A stretch of DNA of 64,000 nucleotides from Cherax quadricarinatus. Its lineage: Eukaryota; Arthropoda; Malacostraca; Decapoda; Parastacidae. The stretch covers positions 24,154,508 to 24,218,507 of the forward strand of contig NC_091301.1 of NCBI RefSeq assembly GCF_038502225.1. Direction: 5' to 3'. Below the pieces are notes generated by a model that saw only the letters and a program-made list of their open reading frames with translations, made no database searches and was not told the origin of the DNA. The stretch's first letter is position 1, and each line of letters opens with the position of its first letter. A program made the position numbers and the translations under genes. Positions 35,301 to 46,207 of the stretch are shown here, in pieces.

Positions 35301-35500
35301 TACTACCACTGTAGGGAGTCTGCTGCTACCACTGTATGGAGTCTGGTGCTACCACTGTATGGACTCTGCGGCTACCACTGTATGGACTCTGCTGCTACCA
35401 CTGAATAGTCTGTTTACAAGTGAATGTAGTCCGTTTTTACCACTATACGGAGTCTGCTTCTACCACTTTATGAAGTCTGCATCTATCACTGTAATGTTTG
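32326..35500. repeat. 23-bp satellite (~135 units) with higher-order structure
   Basis: The unit is CTATCACTGTATGGAGTCTG plus CTG. Variation concentrates at CTATCACT / CTACCACT / CTGTCACT and TGTATGG / TATATGG / TGTATTG. Blocks of variants are repeated: the block at 33367-33590 recurs at about 34402-34625 (offset 45 units), and markers TATTACTGTACGG and TATGAAGTC recur every 207 bases at 34700-35170 (9-unit order). The right edge from 35180 is degenerate. Open frames of 180-775 codons are artefacts of a stop-free unit. Confidence 0.96.
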
Positions 35501-36125
35501 GAGTCTGCTTCAACTGCTTTTCTGTTACGTTGAAGTGTTTACTAAAGTTCCTCTGGCTCAGTTGGGTGTGTTCTTTCCATTTTTATCCCACGTTCCACCT
35601 TGGGAATACTCTGGATTATTTTGTATGTTGTGATCGTATATTTCTTTTCGGATTGAGGATCAACTCTTTAGACCAGTTTTCGCGTTCAATGATTCACACA
35701 GGTTTAACGCTGCAGATAAATTAATTCTATTCAGCCCTTCAGGTGAAAGAGGTTTAGCTCTTGTAATGTTTCCTCGTAGTTCAGTCCTCTCAGTTCAGGC
35801 GCTAGTGCATGTTCATGTCTTTGCACTTAATCAAGTTTTACCTTTTTGTTTTACTGGTCATTTATTCACATCAACGCTGTGTGCTGAAGGAGTGGTCTCA
35901 CGTATGGTAAAGAATGGTTTGAAAAAGTTGCTGCCTAGATTTCTGAAGGCCATTCTTAAATTCGCAAGACTAGCAAGGGCCACTGATGTTATTTGATATA
36001 CACTTGAGGGGGCAGGTTTGTTGTAATGGTTACTTGTAAGGTTTTAACTTCTCTGTTTTTCCTTTCTCGGTCTTTGTCTCTCGTCTCCAATGTCTTCCGT
36101 TTTCATTCGTTTACACTTGGTGTTC
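35501..36125. other. Unassigned stretch
   Basis: Mixed AT-rich sequence. Short frames are not convincing. Confidence 0.3.

Positions 36126-36127
<2 letters not shown>

Positions 36128-36188
<61 letters not shown>
36128..36188. repeat. (GT)n microsatellite
   Basis: Pure (GT)n of about 60 bases. Confidence 0.97.
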
Positions 36189-36192
<4 letters not shown>

Positions 36193-36282
36193 AGCGATTT
36201 GTGCTTGTTTTGTCTCTGACTTCTGGTCCTGTTTCAAACTACTAACGTCTGGCTCTAAGGCATTTCAGCATTTTCGTTCCTA

Positions 36283-36455
36283 GGATCTTGTTTCCAGGTA
36301 TCCTGTTTCCTGGTATCTTGTTTCCTGCTATCTTGTTTCCTGGTATCTTGTTTCCTGGTATCTTGTTTCCTGGTATCCTGTTTCCTGGTATCCTGTTTCC
36401 TGGTATCTTGTTTCCTGGTATCTTGTTTCCTGGTATCTTGTTTCCTGGTATCTTG
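36283..36455. repeat. 15-bp minisatellite (~11 units)
   Basis: The unit is GTATCTTGTTTCCTG with C/T variants. Fifteen is a multiple of 3, which makes a repetitive pentapeptide frame (IPGNK on the minus strand) that I do not consider a gene. Confidence 0.93.
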
Positions 36456-36659
36456 GGCCTAGACACTATAAATATGTTGAATTTCACTCTATTCTTTGGC
36501 CCTCCGGTCATTAATGTTCCAACTACGTAACCGCTGGTGTTTGTTCTTAAGTTCCCCGAATAAGTATCCATTTTTTTTTATCAGAATCACCTCTCTTGTC
36601 CTGTTCTCTCTTTTCTCGCTATGCAATACCTCTCCATGTGACGGTCGTTTCTGTAAGTG

Positions 36660-36878
36660 CTACAGTATCTGAGTACTTGTGACATACCTGTGACCAGTTG
36701 CGAGAGTTCTACCCTCGCATCCCTGCTTGAGGTCACGCTTCCTTGTTGACAGAACAATCAGGCTGTTGATGTTAGCAGCTTACTGGTCCAGATAACCAGG
36801 ACAGCCTGCTTCATCTGGTACTGGGTGAACATCAATTGTTCCTTCCTTACTGTCCCTCAGCTCACCTGCATTGTTATT
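36660..36878 (-). pseudogene. LINE-A-like 3' end fragment
   Basis: The minus strand reads NNNAGELRDSKEG, VHPVPDEAGCPGYLDQ, stop, then ANINSL. It ends in the family tail (GCGAGGGTAGAACTCTCG, then CTGGTCACAGGTATGTCAC). It is the best local relative of the sequence from which the 57.9-58.2 kb minisatellite seems to derive. Confidence 0.65.
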
Positions 36879-37144
36879 GAAAAAAGGCATAATTTGTGCA
36901 CCACACGTTCTCTTTGTCCTCGAATATGCTGCTTGCTTGTTTATGCCTCTCGGTTCGGTTTTGGGTGTTACTGGGTGAAGGACGTTCCTTTTTTTTTTGG
37001 TGGGTGGGGGAGTTGGAGGGTATATATTTTTTTTATTTGGCAAAATTGGCTGCATTAGCGGTGTGTTGCTACCCCTTTCTATGTGACAGTTACGTAATGG
37101 GAAGAAAAGCTAGCTAAGTTTTCTTGTCATATTCCACCAAACAG
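36879..37144. other. Unassigned spacer
   Basis: Contains a T-run and a GGTGGG-rich spot. Nothing else seen. Confidence 0.3.
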
Positions 37145-37149
37145 GATGC

Positions 37150-37446
37150 ATTTCAACATGAAACAGAATAATTGCATCATGAAACACAATAATTGCATCA
37201 TGAAACACAGAATAATTGCATCATGAAACACAATAATTGCATCATGAAACACAGAATAATTGCATCATGAAACACAATAATTGCATCATGAAACACAGAA
37301 TAATTGCATCATGAAACACAATAATTGCATCATGAAACACAGAATAATTGCATCATGAAACAATAATTGCATCATGAAACACAATTGCATCATGAAACAC
37401 AGAATAATTGCATCATGAAACACAATAATTTCATCATGAAACACAC
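37150..37446. repeat. 22/24-bp minisatellite (~13 units)
   Basis: Units GCATCATGAAACACAATAAT and GCATCATGAAACACAGAATA alternate for much of the array. Confidence 0.93.
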
Positions 37447-37634
37447 TACAAGTATATATAAGAGAAAGAAAGAATTATGATGTAAGAGTGGAGTTCTCTT
37501 CTTTGTGATTAGGTGAAAAGTATACAGAGGTCTCAGGGAAAGTGGGAAGTTGAATGTATGGGGGGCTGTGTTGGATTGGTAATTTGTGGAGGTAATATGG
37601 TTGGAGGTCGAGTGTTATTTTCATCAGCGGCGAC

Positions 37635-37674
37635 AATAATAATAATAATAATAATAATATAATTAATAATAATA
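37635..37674. repeat. (AAT)n microsatellite
   Basis: Imperfect (AAT)n of about 40 bases. Confidence 0.9.
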
Positions 37675-38905
37675 ATCGTCTGGTAGTTGCTTTTCTTTTT
37701 TATAATCGAGGTGTATTTAATATATGTTTAGTGTGTACAGGATAGTGAAACATGCTGGCCGTAGGGAGGAATGTGTGGATTCCTGAGTGCTTCGTAAAAA
37801 TGGCTTTGTTATGTTAATGTGAGCGTTGGCGGCCAGTGTGACCTAATGAACTTCATCAGCTTGCAAGATTGCGCAAATGCTGCTTGATTTTTTTGTAACG
37901 GCTTCTTTTTTATTGGATGCATCAGCAGTGGGCTGCTACCCAATCTGTATGTTATGTAGTGGTAACATGTTTTCCCTGTCAAATTCCTCCACACTGGATT
38001 GTTTTCATACAGTGTTGAACTTTGTCAGCCCGAGCTGCAAGACTTCAGTGCTGCTGAAACGGTGGGGAGGGGAGAAGAAGATGTATACCTGTTAATTATC
38101 TGTACATGGTTCTGAGATCATCGCCCCGAAGACCAGTCTTTATGCTGTTAGTGCTCGCTCCACGCAGTGTGGGGTAAACACCACGGTATCACGAGGCGTT
38201 GTTTATATGCGCACGTGTGAAAAAATTATCTTTTATAATCCTAGCAATACAAATTAAAATTACGACCGTAGATGTAACAAAATGAAGGTACTGTATAGGC
38301 TTCGAACTGGCGACCCAGCAGTATGGTGAGGGGCATGGTGCTCGACTCACACCCGTTGGTGTCAGTAGGTACAATTCTTCCCATAGAGGGGAGGAGGAGA
38401 CTTGAAACAATCACGAGGTAGACAGGTAGACGCATGTATATAATATCTTCATAATGTTCTTGAGTTAGAGCTTTCCCAAACCATAGGTAGACCAAACTAT
38501 ACCACAGGCGTGAGTCAGACCAGTTATCAGATTTTCAAAACTGACTACACGACCCGACCTGCACATTTATGACGATCTGAATCAAAGATTAAACAGCCGA
38601 CTTTGACTATCCGATATAATTAAGACCCGATATTTCCTCACCCCCGTTTTCCAGGCTGTAGATTCTGGCGTAGTTAAAGTATTTACTGAGCCTGACTTCT
38701 GCCGTAGCTGCTGCGCAGTTACTAACCTCAACTCTGCCTGAGGCTGGCATCGCCAGGGGCTGGTCGGGCCTGTTTCAGGGACTTCAATTGTCTGTTGAAT
38801 CCATTTCCTGCATTGTCTCCATCGTCATTATGCTGATCGTGAGGTGGACTTCAATAAGAAATTATCTGAGTTGCAAATGATTTGTAACAATCATAGAGAA
38901 TAGAA
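37675..38905. other. Unassigned stretch
   Basis: No repeat family, RNA or domain-bearing frame recognised. Confidence 0.3.
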
Positions 38906-38939
38906 GTGGAAGAGTCTCTGCTCCACTACTGCTTCATCC

Positions 38940-39415
38940 CCAACATTAATTTTTATCTATTATATTTGTATTTTTTTATCCTTACTGTCATATTGGCTTC
39001 ATTTGCTTTGCTATTTTTTAGCTGTCTCTTCTTTTCTTGGTACTTTTATCTATTTGTTCTTTCTTGTTCCTCCTGTCTTATTACTTTTCCTCGTTCCTCC
39101 TCTCTCCTTTCATTATCTTTCGTCCTCTTTGTCCTATGTCTTCTTTTGTCTGTCCTCCCTTCATTCCCACATTATCCTTTCTCTTCACGCCTTAGGCTTT
39201 TCTCACTGTCTTGTTCTTTCCTACCTCTCCTTTCCATTCCTCATTTCTCATTCCCGCCTCCTGCTTATCCTTTTCATTCTCCCCTCCTGTTTCTTCTCTT
39301 AATTCCTTCCTCCTCTTCATTCCTCCCTCCTGCTTCTCTTCTTCATTCCTTCTTTCTCCTTCCTTCTGCGTCTCCTCCTTTCTTCCTCCTTCATCTCCTT
39401 GTCTCCTACCTGATG
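38940..39415. repeat. Pyrimidine-rich low-complexity tract
   Basis: C/T-rich with recurrent TTCCTCC and TTCTCTT. Open plus frames rich in Ser, Leu and Phe are compositional. Confidence 0.7.
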
Positions 39416-39740
39416 TTATTGTATTATTGGTGTAGTTACTGGTACTAATGTGATTATTTTTCTTGTTGCAGGTAGGTGTGTTTGATCAGGGGCCGGCAAC
39501 CACACTGTTGGTGTTACCTGTGAACGGTACCGTTGGTTTACCTGTTAATGCTGTTTCTTCACTTCCGTGGAAAGGTACTCAGTAACAGTCTGTTGTCTGT
39601 CGAGAGTTACTTGTAGATTCCACATGTATAAGTTAGCAATAAATGTCATTCCAAGGCTGGATAAAGCAGCGTTCTGAGGGAAGTGAGGAAGAAAAGACGC
39701 AGGTTCACAATGAGCTTTTATTTTGCCATCGCTTCGCCCT

Positions 39741-40922
39741 TTATGAATAAGACCCTTTATGAATAAGACCCTTTATGAATAAGACCCTTTGTGAATAAGA
39801 CCCTTTGTGAATAAGACCCTTTATGAATAAGACCCTTTATGAATAAGACCCTTTGTGAATAAGACCCTTTGTGAATAAGACCCTTTATGAATAAGACCCT
39901 TTATGAATAAGACCCTTTGTGAATAAGACCCTTTATGAATAAGACCCTTTATGAATAAGACCCTTTATGAATAAGACCCTTTGTGAATAAGACCCTTTGT
40001 GAATAAGACCCTTTGTGAATAAGACCCTTTATGAATAAGACCCTTTGTGAATAAGACCCTTTGTGAATAAGACCCTTTGTGAATAAGACCCTTTGTGAAT
40101 AAGACCCTTTGTGAATAAGACCCTTTATGAATAAGACCCTTTATGAATAAGACCCTTTGTGAATAAGACCCTTTGTGAATAAGACCCTTTGTGAATAAGA
40201 CCCTTTATGAATAAGACCCTTTATGAATAAGACCCTTTGTGAATAAGACCCTTTGTGAATAAGACCCTTTGTGAATAAGACCCTTTATAAATAAGACCCT
40301 TTGTGAATAAGACCCTTTGTGAATAAGACCCTTTATGAATAAGACACTTTATGAATAAGACCCTTTGTGAATAAGACCCTTTATGAATAAGACCCTTTAT
40401 GAATAAGACACTTTATGAATAAGACCCTTTATGAATAAGACGCTTTATGAATAAGACACTTTATGAATAAGACACTTTATGAATAAGACCCTTTATGAAT
40501 AAGACACTTTATGAGTAAGACCCTTTATGAATAAGACACTTTATGAATAAGACCCTTTATGAATAAGACACTTTATGAATAAGACCCTTTATGAATAAGA
40601 CACTTTATGAATAAGACCCTTTATGAATAAGACCCTTTATGAATAAGACCCTTTATGAATAAGACACTTTATGAATAAGACACTTTATGAATAAGACCCT
40701 TTATGAATAAGACACTTTATGAATAAGACACTTTATGAATAAGACCCTTTATGAATAAGACACTTTATGAATAAGACCCTTTATGAATAAGACACTTTAT
40801 GAATAAGACCCTTTATGAATAAGACACTTTATGAATAAGACACTTTATGAATAAGACCCTTTATGAATAAGACCCTTTATGAATAAGACACTTTATGAAT
40901 AAGACCCTTTATGAATAAGACA
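39741..40922. repeat. 16-bp satellite (~74 units)
   Basis: The unit is AATAAGACCCTTTATG. The left half is a mixture of TTTATG and TTTGTG units. The right half (from about 40340) mixes GACCCTTT and GACACTTT, and TTTGTG disappears. This gives a visible left-right gradient of variants. Confidence 0.96.
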
Positions 40923-40934
40923 CGTTCCTGGCGG

Positions 40935-40985
40935 CCGTTTCGTCTGCCAGGAACTTTATCAGTCATGATAAAGCGGACGAAATGT
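40935..40985. other. Imperfect hairpin next to the 16-bp array
   Basis: TTTCGTCTGC and GCGGACGAAA flank TTTATCA/TGATAAA, a near-perfect inverted repeat. The minus strand reads CTGATAAAGTTCC then GACGAAACG, which resembles a degenerate hammerhead core with G8 replaced by A. It is most likely a dead relative of the hammerhead repeats. Confidence 0.35.
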
Positions 40986-41039
40986 CTCGTCAACAAATGC
41001 TACATGAACCGCAAATTGTGTCTTATTTACATACTTGTC

Positions 41040-41235
41040 GCGCTATGTATAATTTTATCAAACTTTCCAATAATGTATAGCTTTATTAAGCCTTCCAATG
41101 ATGTATAGTTTTATCCAGCTTCCTTATCAAGTATAGTTTTATCCAGCTTCCTTATCAAGTATAGTTTTATCCAGTTCCTATCATGTATAGTTTTATCCAG
41201 CTTCCCAGTGATGTATAGTTTTTATCCAACTTTCC
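41040..41235. repeat. ~28-bp degenerate repeat
   Basis: About six imperfect units of GTATAGTTTTATCCAGCTTC. Confidence 0.75.
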
Positions 41236-41740
41236 ATTGGTTTTGCAGTTGAATTGCTCCCTGAATTAGTTCAGTAGGTACTAAACTAATGCCCTGCAAC
41301 AGGTGCCTGAAATAAGGTAAGAGCAGCATTTTCCCTTGTACAAGCACGATATAATCAATATAAGATTTTTTTTATGTAGGAAATAAAATGTCCACTTGAA
41401 TATTCTTTTTGTAATTTTCAGTATGTGGCCAGAAAAGAAAACACGATTAATTTGTATTATATTCTTGAGGCTATTGTTATTTTTAAGTGCATTTCGCAGG
41501 AGGTATGACTGAGGTGTTTTCTAGCGATGTTTCCTGTTAGTAGTGGTAGAAGTAGTAGCAGTAGAAGTAATAAGAGTAGTAGTCGTAGTAAAAGCAGTAA
41601 TAGTAGTAGTAATGAACCTGTAAACCTTTGCGGGTCGTTGGCTGCAAGGAGTGACGAAAGCCGGATCTTCCGTCCACTAATAGCTAGACAGACGTGCTAC
41701 CTAACCATCCTACCATCCAGCAGGCCTAGAGCGTTATTTT
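41236..41740. other. Unassigned stretch with AGTAGT-rich spot
   Basis: AGTAGTAGT-rich at 41535-41615, otherwise mixed. No gene seen. Confidence 0.3.
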
Positions 41741-41743
41741 ATT

Positions 41744-41905
41744 CCTGATCAGGCAGGCTGTGGTGTATACGTTGCACTTCGTGCAGGTAGCACTAACAGC
41801 GTCGTTGATCAGTCTATCCACCAGGAGGCCCCTTCTGAGACCGGGCCGCGGGGGCGTCGGCCCTTCGGAACACTCTCCAGGTAGACTCCAGGTTAGTAAA
41901 GTTGG
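41744..41905 (+). pseudogene. LINE-A subfamily 2, 3' terminal fragment
   Basis: A plus frame reads PDQAGCGVYVALRAGSTNS, then VVDQSIHQEA and ETGPRGRRPFGTLSR with a TAG stop. It aligns with the end of the ORF at 21.7-22.2 kb. The tandem tail CTCCAGGTAGACTCCAGGTT follows. Confidence 0.75.
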
Positions 41906-41985
41906 ACAGGAGAGTCCCTCCAGGATTTCCGAGGTGTGACGTGATGTGCGGTACCTCTCTCGCCTGCATTTGATGGAATACATTT
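41906..41985 (-). pseudogene. LINE-A fragment, inverted relative to its neighbour
   Basis: The minus strand reads RRERYRTSRHTSEILEGL, matching RRRERYMIIYTWKILEGL of the family. It lies tail to tail with the fragment at 41744-41905. Confidence 0.55.
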
Positions 41986-42039
41986 GAGGGAATACATTTG
42001 AGAGAATACATTTGAGGGAGTACACTGAGTTTTTTTGTT

Positions 42040-42555
42040 CACTCTCACCAACTTGATGTATGAGGCATACATCCTGTGAATTTTTTATTTATGTATTTTT
42101 GGTCGACAATTATACAGTGAGCCCCGTCACTGTATAATTGTCGACGAAGTTAATTTAATGGGTTTGGCAGATTACATCAATATTTCGCACCTGGAGAGTA
42201 CAGGTTAAACATAACTAAACGTTTCTTGCTACTTGCGACGTGGTGATGTGCTGTGTGATGTACTTTGATATTGTATTGTTTGTTTTCCTTTTTTTAATAG
42301 GGATGAGCAAGGAAAAAAGTTTCGTTAAATACGATAGTCTCTTCAGTGACTAGTTTTTTTTTCTTTTTTTTTCTTTTTTTTTTTTAAGATTTTGATGCCG
42401 GTGTGACGTTTATGGGCCTTCTATCCGTCCAGTGCTCGGTATTTTGCACCATACATACATACATTTTGTAGACGGTAGTGAAAATTATTAGTTTTAAGTC
42501 GTTAACATTAATCATCCGCTCTGTTGAGTGGTTTAATATCATTATTTTCTCTCTT
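42040..42555. other. Unassigned stretch with T-runs
   Basis: Contains a T-rich tract at 42352-42388 and an inverted repeat (TCGACAATTATACAGTGA / TCACTGTATAATTGTCGA at about 42103-42145). No gene recognised. Confidence 0.4.
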
Positions 42556-42559
42556 TCAG

Positions 42560-43215
42560 CTTTTATTACCTTATTTCTTTCTGTAGCGGAGTAACTGAAA
42601 TTCTCCCCCGTTGAACATCATAAGGCTTTCTGTGGTCCACGGAGAGACTTGGTTTATATCATCTTGAACATTTGCCGTGTCCTCAATCTTTGCCGCTCTA
42701 TTTCAAAATCGAGTATCGTTTGCGAGGGATGATACGGTGCTGTGAATTATGTCTTTGTGTCAGGTATGAGAAAGATAGTTGAGGCTCATAAATACTGTAC
42801 GTTGAGGAACAGCGCTTCTCTGTAGCTCTTTACATTATTACTCTTTGGGTTCTGTTCGTTAGAAAACTAAATATCCACCTGCCCACTTACCTCTTATTCC
42901 TATTTCACGCATTATATAAGCTATTACACCATGATCTAGTCGAAGACTTACAGTCTGTGTATACTACATCTGCATTCTGTTTGTCTTCCAGTGTATCCAA
43001 AACCACATCGCGATGATACAGCAAATGCGAGAGGCAAAAGCAACCTGCTCTAAACCCATACTGGCCTGGGTTGTGCAATTGTTGTGATTCAGTGTGTCCA
43101 GCAGTCTTGTTTCTTAAAACTCTTTTAATAAAGATTTTGATATTGTGAAAAATTAGTGATATCGGTCTATACTTTCTTGTGGTTGCCACAAGGTGGCGAT
43201 TACGAGACAATGCGA
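42560..43215 (-). pseudogene. Decayed LINE-A RT
   Basis: Minus frames keep KYRPISLIFHNIKIF, QYGFRAGCFCLSHLL and DKQNADVVYTD (motif A start) in the LINE-A order, at about 43180-42950. Downstream, degenerate motif B/C sequence runs to about 42600. Many stops and indels. Confidence 0.7.
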
Positions 43216-43304
43216 TGATTCCTGTGACGACTTGTGTATCCAGACTCCGTCTCCTTAGGCATTTATTGTTCGTGAATATGGAGTTAAGAGGAGTCTGGGC
43301 CAGA

Positions 43305-43355
43305 GGCAGAGTGTATGATGAGAGTGATGACGGTACTTGATAGTGATGACGGTAC

Positions 43356-43358
<3 letters not shown>
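43305..43358. repeat. 19-bp minisatellite, part 1
   Basis: Units GTACTTGATAGTGATGACG. Interrupted by a SINE and continued at 43657. Confidence 0.8.
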
Positions 43359-43397
<39 letters not shown>

Positions 43398-43657
43398 TCT
43401 TTAATTTACTACAAGTACATGTACAAGGTATACAGTCCAACTGACAACAATGACATACTACTATATAGAAACTCCCTTGTTATGCTCTGCATTTCGGGCA
43501 AATTAGGTCAGTGTTCCGGGATGCGACCCACACCAGTCGACTAACACCCAGGTACCCATTTTACTGATGGGGAACATAGACAACAGGTGGAAAGAAACAC
43601 GTCCAATGTTTCTACTCTGGCTGGGAATCGAACCCAGGCCCTCGCCGTGTGAAGCCA
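43358..43657 (-). mobile_element. tRNA-derived SINE inserted in the 19-bp array
   Basis: Minus strand: a Pol III B-box-like GGGTTCGATTCCCAG (43635-43621) lies near the 5' end. It is followed by a body containing ATGGGTACCTGGGTGTTAGT and GTCGACTGGTGTGGGTCGCA, and by a 3' tail of (ATT)n at 43397-43359. The A box is not evident, so the 5' end is probably truncated. ATGACGGTACTT on both sides may be a target-site duplication, though the array itself contains that sequence. From memory this SINE body is common in decapods. Confidence 0.75.
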
Positions 43658-43958
43658 TGACGGTACTTGATAGTGATGATGGAACTTGATAGTGATGACA
43701 GTACTTGATAGTGATGGTGGTACTTGATAATGATGACGGTACTTGATAGTGATGGTTGTACTTGATAGTGATGACGGTACTTGATAGTGATGGTACTTGA
43801 TAGTGATGACGGTACTTGATAGTGATGGTGGTACTTGATAGTGATGGTACTTGATAGTGATGACGGTACTTGATAGTGATGGTGGTACTTGATAGTGATG
43901 ACGGTACTTGATAGTGATGACGGTACTTGATAGTGATGGTGGTACTTGATAGTTATGG
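43657..43958. repeat. 19-bp minisatellite, part 2
   Basis: Units GTACTTGATAGTGATGGTG and GTACTTGATAGTGATGACG, with some shorter units. Confidence 0.9.
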
Positions 43959-44675
43959 AAAATTACATTTACCTGGATGTAACTCATGAGATACATGCCA
44001 GTAAATGGTAACAAAGATAATTATTCTTTATCAAAGTTACATAGACAAGCAGGAATTTTGGGACACCTAGGTCTCAAAAAATGTCCCCCTTCGATAACTA
44101 CAACTGTCATATCCACAAGTTGCTCTAGACCTATATTAATTGCAAATGAAATATACATTACCAAGACTTATGGTAAACATTATTATAAATTTGTGGACTG
44201 TATGTTAAGATTAATAAATGATTACATATACACATTTATATAACAGAAGGAGAATTTATAATCATAAGACTCACCAATTAGTCTACAGATTACTGTGTGT
44301 CATGTACAGAAATCCCCCTGTCTAAATTTATGAAGAAATTACTGGCCAGAATTCTAAACATAAACATAGACAGCTTATCTGAGGTTCCTGGAGATGTCCT
44401 GTCCATCTGCTTAATGCTCTCGTTATGCAGGACTGCACATCCAACAATTTCGGCTCCTATTTGAGAGGTTTTAAGCCCAATATAACCCCTAGAGCGACGA
44501 AAATTATGCATATTACATTAGCGTGCCTGTACCACATTCAAAAACAATGGCGTCTCCTCCTGCTCCTCAGCACAGGCGCAGAGCTTCCCTCTCGATTCTC
44601 TTCTTTTAAAAATACACTTTAGAGCAAAGTAATGTATTAATCAGGCATAATTTTTGGGAAATTATTTTCCACAAT
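43959..44675 (-). pseudogene. Insertion of ~715 bp, possibly Harbinger-derived
   Basis: A foreign block splits the 19-bp array. The edges are GGAAAATTACATTTACC on the left and GGAAATTATTTTCC on the right, weakly inverted, and ATAGT on both sides could be a duplication or just array sequence. A minus frame 44511-44290 contains LKTSQIGAEIVGCAVLHN. This resembles the C-terminal helix region of PIF/Harbinger (DDE_4) nucleases, where IVACAVLHN-type sequences are typical. No catalytic residues can be assigned. Tentative. Confidence 0.35.
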
Positions 44676-45135
44676 AGTGATGACGATACTTGATAGTGAT
44701 GGTGGTACTTGATAGTGATGGTGCTACTTGATAGCGATGGTGGTACTGATAGTGATGACGGTACTTGATGGTGATGGTACTTGATAGTGATGGTGGTACG
44801 TGATAGTGATGACGGTACTTGACAGTGATGGTGGTACATGATAGTGATGATGGTACTTGATAGTGATGGTGGTACTGATAGTGATGACGGTACTTGATAG
44901 TGATGGTTGTGCTTGATAGTGACGGTACTTGATAGTGATGGCAGTACTTGATAATGATGGTGGTATTTGATAGCGATGGTGGTACTTGATAGTGATGACG
45001 GTACTTGATGGTGATGGTACTTGATAGTGATTTTGGTACGTGATAGTGATACTTGACAGTGATGGTGGTACTTGATAGTGATGGTGGTACTGATAGTGAT
45101 GACGGTACGTGATAGTGATAACGGTTCTTGGATAG
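44676..45135. repeat. 19-bp minisatellite, part 3
   Basis: The same units as 43305-43358 and 43657-43958, more degenerate here. Confidence 0.9.
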
Positions 45136-45149
45136 TTCCACGTGTTATA

Positions 45150-45510
45150 ACCAGTACGTTTTCCCAGTCCTTCTCTCTTTCTCTTCATTCTTTCCCTTTC
45201 CCCAACTTTATATCTTTCCTCTCCCATGTTCGCATTCCTCCTTCCTCAAAGTCCTTTCCCTACTGTCCTTATCTCCCCTTTCTTTGTTTCTTCTTGCCCT
45301 CTTTCTTCCTCTTTCTCACTCACCTCCCTTTTTCGTCTTCCTCTCCCTCATCTCCCCGTTTTCTTACCTCCCTTCCCTCTCCCACTACACGCTACTCCTT
45401 CCTCCCGTCGTCCCACTCCGCGAAGCTCCCTCCCCTCCCAATCTTGTTCCACTCTCCCCTCCCTTCCCTTCTCCTCTTCCCTACAACACATTACACTTAC
45501 ACACACTTGG
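45150..45510. repeat. Pyrimidine-rich low-complexity tract
   Basis: C/T-rich with CCTCCC and TTCTTC runs. Open plus frames are compositional. Confidence 0.65.
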
Positions 45511-45637
45511 TGTGGGAGGAAAGATGAGTGTGCTTCCGGTTGTGTTCGCCTCCCCGGTTCTCCCGTCATTATGCTAATTCTCTCCTTATTCTTATTTACG
45601 TTTCCCGTTGTCGTTCTCGCTAGTGAGTTTGCTGTCA

Positions 45638-45720
45638 GCTGGCCGCAGCGTGTGTTCCTGGCCGCAGCGTGTGTTGCTGGCCACAGCGTGTGTTGCTGGC
45701 CGCAGCATGTGTTGCCTTGC
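45638..45720. repeat. ~18-bp repeat (4 units)
   Basis: Four units of CTGGCCGCAGCGTGTGTT with minor variants. Confidence 0.8.
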
Positions 45721-45751
45721 ATCCCAACACCTGCAGTTATTATTTTATTAT

Positions 45752-45812
45752 TAGGCCTGGTCACAGACCGGGCCGCGGGGGCGTTGACCCCCGGAACTCT
45801 CTCCAGGTAAAC
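45752..45812 (+). pseudogene. LINE-A subfamily 2, 3' terminus
   Basis: GCCTGGTCACAGACCGGG, then CCGCGGGGGCGTTGACCCCC and CTCTCCAGGTAAAC. This is the last ~60 bases of the family, followed directly by an (ACT)n microsatellite. Confidence 0.75.
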
Positions 45813-46092
45813 ACTACTACTGCTATTACTACTACTATGATTATTACTACTAATGTTACTATTATCATTGCTATTACTACTACTGCTGCTATTACTAATA
45901 CTGCTATTGTTACTACTACTACTACTACTGTTACTACTACTACTACTACTGTTACTACTACTACTAGTTACTACTACTACTAGTTACTACTACTACTACT
46001 ACTACTGTTACTATTATTGTTGCTATTACTGCTGCTATTACTACTAGCACTACTACTACTATTACTACTACTAGTACTAATAATAATAATGC
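45813..46092. repeat. Imperfect (ACT)n trinucleotide repeat
   Basis: ACTACTACT with GTT, GCT and AGT interruptions. It probably grew from a LINE 3' tail. Confidence 0.9.
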
Positions 46093-46207
46093 TTCCAGAC
46101 AGTTATGTTAAGTTTTACCTGTATTTAATGAAACTTGTACATTTTTTAAGTAAAATGGAAACACAGCTTCACCGAGTCATCGAAAATTTTTTTTGTTTAT
46201 AAAGTTT

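Noticed and set aside
32310..35724. Frames of up to 775 codons with a 23-residue repeat
   Set aside because: They are translations of the 23-bp satellite. All three plus frames are open, so openness is not evidence of coding.
36242..36571. Pentapeptide-repeat protein (IPGNK)
   Set aside because: It equals the 15-bp minisatellite, whose period is a multiple of three. Both strands are open.
38285..38420. tRNA or SINE from a GTTCGAAGCC box on the minus strand
   Set aside because: No A box at proper distance, no closing arms, and no second copy in the window.
45150..45810. Frames of 140-190 codons with signal-peptide-like Leu/Ser runs
   Set aside because: They derive from a pyrimidine-rich low-complexity tract and then run into a LINE 3' end.
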